From: Elainella sp. Prado103
Lineage (GTDB): Bacteria > Cyanobacteriota > Cyanobacteriia > Elainellales > Elainellaceae
Length of the DNA: 64,000 nt
Direction of reading: 5' to 3'
Assembly (NCBI GenBank): GCA_025454395.1
Contig: JALOOM010000022.1
Coordinates: forward strand, 1-64,000
Shown here: positions 7,895-16,500 of the stretch, piece after piece
Layout of the letters: the number at the start of each line of letters is the position of its first letter
How positions within the stretch are numbered: position 1 is the stretch's first letter
Notes under the pieces: generated by a model
The model's database searches: none
What the model saw: the letters and a program-made list of their open reading frames with translations, nothing else
What the model was told of the DNA's origin: nothing
Position numbers and translations under genes: made by a program

Positions 7895-9898
7895 ATGACT
7901 GATCGATATCAGATCACTGAATTGCGTCGCCAAGTTCGGCAACTTCAGCAAAACCTTCAGCCTCTACAAAGCCAACTTCAGCAAACCGAACGTGAAAAAC
8001 AACTGGCTGAAGCCGAACGCGATCAATACAAAGGACGGCTACAAGCGATCGAAACCAGTAAATTCTGGCAATTGCGGAATCGTTGGATCCGCTTGAAAAA
8101 TCAACTGTTGGGTCGGCAAGATGCACTCGATTGGCAACCAGAACTACCGGAATTGCCTCCGATCGAGCCACCGCCACCCATTCCAGAGGAGTCTCCCTAC
8201 GATCGCTGGCAGCGATATTATGCCCCTCGTTCTGCTGATTATCAGCGCATGGCAGAAACGGTGAGCATCCTACCCTACAAACCTGTGATCAGTGTGATTG
8301 TACCCGTTTACAATACACCAGCAGTATTCTTGCAAGAAGCGATCGAGTCTGTTTTGCATCAAATCTATCCCCATTGGGAACTGTGTTTGGCGGATGATGC
8401 CTCTACCGAACCCCAAGTGCAAACGATTTTACAGGACTATGCAGCAAGAGATGCCCGCATTAAAGTGATGCAGCGATCGGAAAATGGGCATATTGCACGC
8501 TGCTCGAATTCCGCCTTAGAGTTAGCAACAGGTGAATATATTGCCTTGCTCGATCACGATGATTTACTCACCCCAGATGCCTTGTATGAAGTGGTGTTGC
8601 TTCTGAATCGCCATTCCGAAGCCGATCTGATCTACTCCGATGAAGATAAGCTAGATGAGCAGGGCCACTTGAAAAATCCTGCTTTTAAGCCAGACTGGGC
8701 TCCAGATTCTTTTCTGTGTCGCATGTATACCTGTCATCTGGGGGTCTATCGGCGGGCGATCGTCCAGCAAATTGGCGGATTTCGACCGGGCTATGAAGGG
8801 AGTCAGGATTATGATCTGGTACTACGGTTTACCGAGCAGACCGATCGAATTTTTCATATCCCTAAAATTCTCTATCACTGGCGCATTCATCCGGACTCGA
8901 TCGCCCAGAGTGCCGCTGCTAAACCCTATGCCTATGATGCTTCTCAACGGGCGTTAGCAGAAGCTTTGGTGCGTCGCGGTGAACCGGGTCAGGTGCTGCC
9001 TATCCCACAACATCCAGGACATTATCTGATCCGTTATCAGATCACCCATCCTCAATTGGTTAGCGTGATCATTCCTACCCGCGATCTGGGCGAGATGCTG
9101 GATGCCTGTTTAAATTCCATTTTTTCCCAAACGACCTATCCTGCCTATGAAGTGATTGTGATCGACAATGGTAGCATTGAACCCGAAACCCAAACCATTC
9201 TTCAGAAGTGGCAGAATCTGCAACCCGATCGGTTCCGATACTATTCCCTTGATATTCCGTTTAACTATTCCAAAATTAATAACTTTGCCGTTACCAAAGC
9301 GCAAGGTGAATATTTTCTCTTTCTCAATAATGATGTTACGATTATTACTCCTGATTGGATCACGGCGATGGTGGAGCAGGCACAACGGTCATCGATCGGG
9401 GCAGTGGGGGCAAAGTTACTCTATCCGGATCAAACGATTCAACATGCAGGGGTTGTCTTGGGGATCGCTGCCTCTACCGGACATGGTCATAAGCATTACC
9501 CCGCCGATGCCTTTGGTTATATGGGACAAATTGTGAGTATCTGTAACTATTCGGCCGTAACGGGGGCTTGCCTGATGTGTCGTCGAGAGGTATTTGAAGC
9601 CGTGGGAGGCTTTGAAGAACAGCTAGCTGTGTCCTACAACGATATCGATCTTTGTCTTAAATTTCGGGAACGCGGGCTGCACAATGTCTACCTGCCCCAT
9701 GTGCAACTTTACCACTATGAATCGAAGAGTCGTGGTCAAGATGTTTCGCCGGAAAAACAGGCGCGCTTCTTCCGTGAAACGGACTGGATGCAGCAGCGGT
9801 GGGCAACCTGGATGCAGCGCGATCCCTACTACAACCCTAACCTCACTCGGAAGCATCAGGATTATCGAATTCTGGATCCGGAAACAGAATTACCCTGA
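7895..9898 (+). CDS. Glycosyltransferase with N-terminal coiled coil/SKFW motif and two GT2 domains
   Basis: A 667-residue protein. It opens directly with a coiled coil (residues 5-50), then ETSKFWQLRNRW (53-64), then two GT2 domains: about 131-350 (VISVIVPVYN, LDHDD, SQDYDLVLR) and about 388-640 (VSVIIPTRD, LNNDVTI, NDIDLCL, ESKSRG). This equals the last two thirds of the protein at 4621, to which it is clearly paralogous; the first GT2 domain is absent here, so either it was lost or the other gene gained it. The start at ATG 7895 follows an in-frame TAA at 7868; no strong ribosome-binding site is visible. Likely role: transfer of two sugars (rhamnan/O-antigen-like) in the same pathway as its neighbours. 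Confidence 0.88.
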   Translation: MTDRYQITELRRQVRQLQQNLQPLQSQLQQTEREKQLAEAERDQYKGRLQAIETSKFWQLRNRWIRLKNQLLGRQDALDWQPELPELPPIEPPPPIPEESPYDRWQRYYAPRSADYQRMAETVSILPYKPVISVIVPVYNTPAVFLQEAIESVLHQIYPHWELCLADDASTEPQVQTILQDYAARDARIKVMQRSENGHIARCSNSALELATGEYIALLDHDDLLTPDALYEVVLLLNRHSEADLIYSDEDKLDEQGHLKNPAFKPDWAPDSFLCRMYTCHLGVYRRAIVQQIGGFRPGYEGSQDYDLVLRFTEQTDRIFHIPKILYHWRIHPDSIAQSAAAKPYAYDASQRALAEALVRRGEPGQVLPIPQHPGHYLIRYQITHPQLVSVIIPTRDLGEMLDACLNSIFSQTTYPAYEVIVIDNGSIEPETQTILQKWQNLQPDRFRYYSLDIPFNYSKINNFAVTKAQGEYFLFLNNDVTIITPDWITAMVEQAQRSSIGAVGAKLLYPDQTIQHAGVVLGIAASTGHGHKHYPADAFGYMGQIVSICNYSAVTGACLMCRREVFEAVGGFEEQLAVSYNDIDLCLKFRERGLHNVYLPHVQLYHYESKSRGQDVSPEKQARFFRETDWMQQRWATWMQRDPYYNPNLTRKHQDYRILDPETELP

Positions 9899-9914
9899 CA
9901 GATTCATTAAAATC

Positions 9915-9944
9915 GCAGCCAATCAAATTGCAGCCAATCATAAT
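9915..9944 (+). repeat. Short tandem duplication, 15-bp unit x2
   Basis: Two near-identical copies of GCAGCCAATCAAATT lie back to back just after the stop of the glycosyltransferase gene. It is one of a set of short intergenic tandem duplications in this window. Confidence 0.6.
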
Positions 9945-10107
9945 TTCACAAATCAAACGATCGCAAAACTGGAAAACCCCCACTGGTAACTGGCTGATTG
10001 ATGCGAGTGGTGAATGCTCCGGAGCTTTAAAATAATTTGGCCTACCGACTTATGGTAGATTGCCCGTTAGCGTCTTTGCGCCGTTGCAACTGATTCCCGA
10101 TTATCCT

Positions 10108-12546
10108 ATGAGTTTTCCCGCCGATCCCCAATGGCTTGATGTGCAAGCTTTCCTGAAGCAATATGCTCAGCCGACGGATGCGATCCTGGCTCCGATCGAC
10201 TTTCTGGAGATGTTTCCGGCCCAAACCTATCCCTACAATGTTTCTACGCGGCTGCCGGTTAATCATTTCGGATTTGTGGTGTTTCATAAGGCGATGCTTT
10301 CCGAAATCGATCCTACCTTGGCGTTGGAAGTGCTCGATCGGTTTCAGCCTGTCTATGGCAATGCCGTATTTGTGGTGTATGCCCAGACAGACTTGAAGTT
10401 GCCCTCACCGGATGAGAATGACCTGAAAGCCTTGCTGCTAGCCGTGCAACAGCGATCGGTCAAACTAGAGTCGCGCACTCAACCGAGATGGGCGGCTGTC
10501 ATGGTGACCCATAATCAGGCGGGGCTGCTCGCTCGCTCCTTGGCTGCCATCGCCGATCTGAAAATCCCCATGGTGGTGGTGGATGATGGATCGATCGAAC
10601 CCCACCGTACAGCAAATCAGATTTTGGTTGAGCAATATGGAGCGCAACTGCTGGCATTGCCTACCCATCAAGGGGCGGCGGCGGCGATCAATGTGGGCGT
10701 GGGCTATTGGTTAACCCAGCCAGAAATTCAGTGGATTTCCTGCTTTCAGGATAATGTGCAGGTTCAAGCTGAGTTGCGTCGAGGGCTGGAAGCGGTGCAG
10801 CATCCGCAAAACTTCCCACTGTTGACCGGATATGATGCGCCTGAACATGCGAGTGTTGGGAGTCAGCCGATCGGAGATTACCGGATCTTATTGAAACAAG
10901 CTACCTCAGGCGTTCACCTCCATGCTCACCGCGACTATTGGCAGGGGGTTTTGCCAGTGCCGCCGCTCTATTCCCAATCTCAACTGGCCGCTGGACAAAG
11001 CAGCGATGCGGATTGGTGGATTACGGCTTGGTCGCCCCGATCAATTCTCAAACAAGGCGGGCAGGTGGCTTGTCTACCGGGTTTGGTCACCCAACTCGAT
11101 CCCAGCAGGGCAGTCGATCTAGAGACAATTTTAAGTTCAGCCCCGCAGATGCCGTCTCTATCCACTGGATCAGTGCCGCTCCAATTCTCGACTCCTCCCG
11201 ATCGATCGACCCCCGTTGTGAATCCTGCTGTCTCCCAACCGCTGGCTGCCGATCTGAGTTTGCAGGATGTCAAAGTTTTGGTAGATGGTTACAACTTGCA
11301 GCTCACTAAAGGCACTGGCATCAAAACCTATGGATTAAGTTTGATGGAAGGACTGAATCAACTGGGAGCCTCGGTCGATATTTTGCTCAGTCGGGGCGGC
11401 TATCGATCGAATCCGATCCTGGATGAGGTGTTTTTCTTCGATAATCAGTCCGATCGCCAAGACTGGATCACGTTAGGAAAATGGTTGCTGAAATCCCTAT
11501 CTCCCTTCTATCGGGCTAAACGTCGTAAATCGTTTGCTGGGTTAGTGGTGAAACGGGGCAAATACACCGAAGATTTCTTAAAATATGCCACTTCCTTCAG
11601 TTTGCCGCAATGTTATGACTTGGCGAATGGATTATATAGCCGTCTGAAGCTGACGACTCAGATTTCAATTGCAGAAAAAGTTGATGTCTGGCATGCCACT
11701 TACCCCTTGCCAATGAATGTGCGAGGCGCGAAAAAAATCACCACAATTCATGATCTGATTCCATTGCGGCTACCCTATGCCACCTTGGATAGCAAGAAGG
11801 TCTTTTACAATAAACTGCGCGACTCGCTGAAAGACTCAGCGGTGACCATCACCGTATCTGAAAATTCTAAACAAGATATCCTCACCTATTACGATGTTGA
11901 TCCTGCTAAAATCATCGTGACTTATCAACCGATCGCCCTGCCACCTTTAGAAGCCACCGATGAGGAAGTAGAGTTTTTTCTGCGACGCTACGGTTTAGAG
12001 TATCAAAACTATCTGCTGTTTGTGGGCGCGATCGAACCCAAGAAGAATGTTGGGCGACTGCTGGATGCCTACGCTTCGATGGATGTAGATATGCCGCTGG
12101 TGATTGTTGGGAAAAAGGGTTGGCTATGGGAAGATGAATTGGGTAGAACAGCTTTCATGTTCGAAGGGAAAGACAATAAAAAGAAAGTCAAACTACTAGA
12201 GTATATTTCTGCGGATAGTTTGCGCTATATCTACCGGGGTGCCTATTGTTTGGTCTTTCCTTCCCTGTACGAAGGCTTTGGATTGCCGCCCCTTGAAGCA
12301 ATGAATTTTGGTTGCCCGGTCATCACCTCAAATCTATCCTGTCTACCTGAGATTTGTGGGGATGCCGCCCTGTATGTTGATCCCTATAACGTGCGAGATA
12401 TCCAGGATAAGCTGGAAACCTTGCTAGGCGATCCCCATCTGCGGAGCCAGTTGGTGCGAGCAGGGACAGTGAATGCGAAAACGTTTAGTATGCAAAACTA
12501 TGTGCAACGGCTCCATCAAGCCTATACCACTGCTCTGAATGGGTAG
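10108..12546 (+). CDS. Glycosyltransferase fusion, GT2-like + GT4
   Basis: About 812 residues from ATG 10108. A TTG at 10060 would add 16 residues, and the ribosome-binding site decides neither. Residues 1-110 form a small uncharacterised N-terminal module, about 127-330 a GT2-like domain (VVVDDGSIEPH), then a P/S/T-rich linker, and about 387-810 a GT4 domain of the type that begins LVDGYNLQLTKGTGIKTYG. That domain shows the GT4 hallmarks LFVGAIEPKKNVGRLLDAY and FPSLYEGFGLPPLEAM, the latter with the conserved glutamates. The GT2-like part has no clear DXD (it reads QDNVQ), so it may be inactive or regulatory. No SKFW tail. It closes the first glycan block; 200 bases without a recognisable gene precede it. 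Confidence 0.85.
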   Translation: MSFPADPQWLDVQAFLKQYAQPTDAILAPIDFLEMFPAQTYPYNVSTRLPVNHFGFVVFHKAMLSEIDPTLALEVLDRFQPVYGNAVFVVYAQTDLKLPSPDENDLKALLLAVQQRSVKLESRTQPRWAAVMVTHNQAGLLARSLAAIADLKIPMVVVDDGSIEPHRTANQILVEQYGAQLLALPTHQGAAAAINVGVGYWLTQPEIQWISCFQDNVQVQAELRRGLEAVQHPQNFPLLTGYDAPEHASVGSQPIGDYRILLKQATSGVHLHAHRDYWQGVLPVPPLYSQSQLAAGQSSDADWWITAWSPRSILKQGGQVACLPGLVTQLDPSRAVDLETILSSAPQMPSLSTGSVPLQFSTPPDRSTPVVNPAVSQPLAADLSLQDVKVLVDGYNLQLTKGTGIKTYGLSLMEGLNQLGASVDILLSRGGYRSNPILDEVFFFDNQSDRQDWITLGKWLLKSLSPFYRAKRRKSFAGLVVKRGKYTEDFLKYATSFSLPQCYDLANGLYSRLKLTTQISIAEKVDVWHATYPLPMNVRGAKKITTIHDLIPLRLPYATLDSKKVFYNKLRDSLKDSAVTITVSENSKQDILTYYDVDPAKIIVTYQPIALPPLEATDEEVEFFLRRYGLEYQNYLLFVGAIEPKKNVGRLLDAYASMDVDMPLVIVGKKGWLWEDELGRTAFMFEGKDNKKKVKLLEYISADSLRYIYRGAYCLVFPSLYEGFGLPPLEAMNFGCPVITSNLSCLPEICGDAALYVDPYNVRDIQDKLETLLGDPHLRSQLVRAGTVNAKTFSMQNYVQRLHQAYTTALNG

Positions 12547-12606
12547 TAAGCACATGACATTGACCCGCAGATTTCTGGTCAGAGACTGGTTCAGGGGCTG
12601 GTAAAG

Positions 12607-12622
12607 AGGCTTTCTTAAGCCT
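12607..12622 (+). terminator. Small hairpin downstream of the GT4 fusion gene
   Basis: A perfect 6-bp stem (AGGCTT / AAGCCT) with a 4-base loop lies 60 bases after the stop codon at 12546. No T tract follows, so it is at best a weak transcription terminator or a 3'-end stabilising hairpin. Confidence 0.35.
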
Positions 12623-12672
12623 GGTAAATTCTAGCAATTCTATCCCTCATCTGTCATGCACTCCTCCAGAGC

Positions 12673-12803
12673 CTGATTGACTGACAAAACTCAAACTACC
12701 CTCACCCCAACCCCTCTCCCAGAGCGGGCGAGGGGCTTTCGAACCAGGATTTGATTGCAAGTCCCTTCGAGGGATGAGGGGAAAAGATTTGTCAGTCAAT
12801 CAG
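12673..12803 (+). mobile_element. MITE-like element, copy A (131 bp)
   Basis: The element begins CTGATTGACTGACAAA and ends with its exact reverse complement, giving 16-bp terminal inverted repeats. It is flanked immediately on both sides by the 10-base direct repeat CCTCCAGAGC (12663-12672 and 12804-12813), which fits a target-site duplication. The interior has no ORF and contains the C-rich/G-rich stem sequence (ACCCCAACCCCTCTCCC and a later GAGGGATGAGGGG) common in cyanobacterial dispersed repeats. A second copy lies inverted at 60188-60334. It must be mobilised in trans; no matching transposase is in the window. The 10-bp duplication is compatible with IS4-type transposases, but that assignment is a guess. 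Confidence 0.85.
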
Positions 12804-13324
12804 CCTCCAGAGCAGTCCTTAAGAATTTTGCTCAACTTTTCGCTTGAGAATACCGAGTCTCAACAGAGAAAACTTAATACTTCAAAGAAGTGCCACTGAG
12901 CAGATTAGTGACAATTTATGAGTAAGAGTTGCGAGGATTCAGGTCACCTTTACTGGTGTTTTAGATCAGTGCTCAGAGAAATTACTGAAATTTTATTCTT
13001 GCAAAGGCGAATTTATTTTTGTGAGTCTCAATAGGGTAATGATGACAAATTTAAAATCTCCGTATTTCAACGGTTAACATTATTCGAAATTAATTTTTTC
13101 GAGTTTTTTCTGAGACTTTAAGTAGGCTAAAAATCCTATAGGAAGGGGCTCTTACCCCCTTTGCGAGTGATTGATGAGTTAGATATGGTCATAGATATCT
13201 AGCTATTTCTCTGTCAAAAAATCGAATTAGATGTTCCTTCAGTTCTCACTTTTTCCCTGTTATTTTTTGAGTTCAAATCAATCAAGATTTGAGAATTACT
13301 TCTATCACAAATAAAAGGTGATCT

Positions 13325-13450
13325 ATGTCACGCTTCCCAGATGATCAAGATCGAAAAGATGATTTTCAACATCACTGCAAACTCAATTCAATTCCTCAGG
13401 CCCGGCAAAGTACGGAAGTGGATAACTGGGTCTCAGCAGTATCGGTCTGA
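13325..13450 (+). CDS. Possible small protein, 41 residues
   Basis: ATG at 13325 preceded by AAAAGGTGAT (spacing about 6), stop TGA at 13448-13450. The product is hydrophilic, rich in D, Q and R, with no membrane segment and no family I recognise. It lies about 110 bases upstream of the caspase-like gene on the same strand and could be a leader or a chance ORF. The reasonable ribosome-binding site is the only support. Confidence 0.25.
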   Translation: MSRFPDDQDRKDDFQHHCKLNSIPQARQSTEVDNWVSAVSV

Positions 13451-13560
13451 TGCATGGAATCTTGGTTTTAGCTGCTTGGTCAATAGCTAGAGTGGTTAAC
13501 GGGTTTGCTCAGGTTGGCTCCTAGCGCTTGGTTCGTTTTATTTCTGTAGAGGGTGTATCA

Positions 13561-16500
13561 ATGTCACGGGATGCTTTGGTAGTCGGGATTAATACCTATC
13601 AGTATTTGCCCAGCTTGAAAGCTCCAGCGAGGGATGCAGAGGCCATCGCTCAACGGCTGCACATGCAGGGCGAGTTTCGAGTCCATCGGTTGCCGGAGGT
13701 GATTCAAAACGGCAAGCCCCAGATTGGTCAGAAAACGCCAGTTACCCTGCGGGAGCTAGAAACAGCCTTAATTAATCTGTTTAAGCCGAAGGGGCGATCG
13801 GTTCCTCAGACGGCTCTGTTTTACTTCTCTGGTCACGGTATCCAGCGAGATGCCGGGATTCAAGAAGGCTACTTGGCCCTGAGCGACTCCAATCCTGATC
13901 AGGGGTTTTATGGGTTGTCCCTGTTCTGGTTGCGTCGTCTGTTGCAAGAAAGTCCGGTGCGACAACGGGTGATTTTGCTGGACTGCTGCCACAGTGGCGA
14001 ACTACTGAACTTTTTAGAAGCTGATCCTGGTGCCCATCCCGGAACCGATCGTCTATTCATGGCCGCCTCCCGTGACTCTGAAACTGCTTATGAATCCCTC
14101 AACAGTGAGTTTAGTGTGTTCACTGAGGCATTGTTGACGGGGTTGGATCCGAATCGGTTGCCGAGTGGCATGATCACCAACCACTCACTCACCGATTGGG
14201 TCAACCATGCTCTGAAAGGTGAGATCCAGCAACCCTTATTTGAAAGCTCTGGCAGTGAGATTATTCTGACTCGCTGTGGGGTTGGTGAAGGCAGTGGATC
14301 GGGGATCGCCAGTCAGCCTGAAACGGAGGCGATCTGCCCCTATCAAGGCTTGGATTGTTTTGAAGAATCCCAAGCAGACTACTTCTTTGGCCGCGAAGAC
14401 CTGACGGCACAACTACTCCAAAAAGTCACACAGGCATCTTTTGTGGCGGTAACAGGTGCTTCCGGCAGCGGTAAATCTTCCCTGATCCGGGCGGGGCTGC
14501 TGGCCCAACTGCGACAGGGTCGGGCTGTGCCCGGTAGTCAGCATTGGAAGGTGAAACTGATCACCCCAACCGAGAATCCGTTGAAAAGCCTGGCCGCCGC
14601 TTTCATTGATCCGGAGGTGAGTGATCTAGAACGGGCAGAGCAATTGCGCAGGGCCGAAACTTTCCTGCAAGCGGGTGGGACTGGATTGGCCCAGTTGGTG
14701 CGAGCCAGTTTGCCCGAATCTGGCACCACTGCCGGACTACTGCCGGAATTGCGCCCCCGGTTTCTGCTGGCGATCGATCAGTTTGAGGAAGTCTTTACCC
14801 TCTCCCATGGCTCCCAGGCAGAACGAGAGCGGCAGGAGTTTTTTGATTGTTTGATTGGTGCATTGGATCAGTTAAAAGATTGCTTCAATGTGGTGATTGG
14901 GCTGCGATCGGATTTTCTGGGCAAATGCTCGTTGTATGAAGGGTTATCCCAGCAGATTTTCCCGCATCAGTTAGCGGTTGTGCCGTTGAAATATGAGCAG
15001 ATCAAAGCGGCGATTATGCGTCCGGCCCAAAAGGTCGGGCTAACTTGCGAGCCTAACCTGGTCTATACCATGATGATGGATGTAATTGGCGCACCCGGTG
15101 AGTTGCCGCTGCTGCAATACACGCTGTTAGAACTGTGGCAGGATCGGCGGCTGGGCCCGGATGGATCGGCTCGCTTGACGCTGGATGCTTACCAAGCCCT
15201 GGGCGGCATTCGTGGCACCTTGCAAAAACGCGCCACCGATCTGTTTGAGCAGTTGAGCCCGGAAGAGCAAGCCATTGCCAAACGGATTTTTCTATCCCTG
15301 ACTCAATTAGGCGAAGGCACAGAAGATACGCGCCGCCGGGTCTTGAAGTCGGAGTTGGTCAGTCCGGCCTTTCCCGCTGTGTTAGTGAATCAGGTGTTGG
15401 AAAAGCTAGTGGCCGCTAAGCTAATTGTGATTAGCCAGGCCAATCTTGCGGCTCAAGAGTCTTCGGAGAATTCCGCTCATTGTGCAACATCCTTCCCCTC
15501 ACCCGTTGCCTCATCCCCGGTTACCTCATCCCCGGTTACCTCATCCCCGGTTGTCCCATCGCCAGTGAGCTTCCTGGATGGTGGACTGTCTGCAAAACGG
15601 GTAGGAGCAGAACTGCAAGAGACAGGCGATCCTGCTGGGGAGACGGTGCGATCAAGTGATCTTCGCTCAAGTGATCTGCGATCGAGTGACCTTCAAGAAA
15701 TGGTTGATGTGGCCCATGAAGCGCTGATTCGCAGTTGGATCTTGCTGCGCAATTGGTTGGAGGAACAGCGGGAGATGTTGCGTCGGCAGCGACGAATTGA
15801 GCAGGCTGCTCTGGAGTGGCATCAAGCGGGTGAGCCGACCACGGGTGATTATCTGCTCCATGGTTTACGCCTGCGGGATGCGGAAGACTTCTTGAAACTG
15901 AATGCGGCAGAGCTATCGTCCCTGGCCCAACAGTTTATTCAGGTGAGCTGTCTAGAATGTCGGCGAGTCAGACGAGCATCGCGCCGGTTGCAGTGGGGCA
16001 TTCCCTCGTTGCTTGTGGCTTCCTTAACGATCGTGTTTACCCAATATTACGGAGTGGTGCGTACCCAAACCGAAAAAGATGACCAGCTCCAGCAGTCGAT
16101 CGCCCGAGAACGCGCTGCCATTGCCCAAGCGGTGATCCAAGACCCCCATGCCGACCCGATGACGGCCTTGTTGATTAGTCGGTTTGCAGCGGCTGCCCAA
16201 CCCGCCAGCTATGAAGCGCAAGCCAGTTTACGCAAGGCTCTACAAAAATTACAGCTTCAGTCAGAGTTGCCAGGACACCAGCGTCCGATCCAGCAAATTC
16301 GATTTAGTCCCGATCGACGCTATCTCGCGACTGCCGATGCATCGGGTGAAATTCGGCTGTGGAACCTGGATCCTCAGACGATTCACAATCAGGTGCTGCA
16401 AGCAGAAAAAATTCTCAACCCGGTAGGCTTCCCTTCAGAACAATCCAACCGTCCTCCGGTTAGCTCCTCTCCAACCGCGCCATCCTCGCTACCATCTATG

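Larger units (their letters stand above)
12547..13560. other. 1.0 kb intergenic region
   Basis: It holds a small hairpin, the MITE-like element at 12673-12803 with its target duplications, and an AT-rich stretch (12900-13320) that probably includes the promoter of the caspase-like gene. A short G/C hairpin (AAGGGG...CCCCCTT) sits at about 13143-13163. One 41-codon ORF with a plausible ribosome-binding site is listed separately. I recognise no RNA gene here. Confidence 0.6.
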
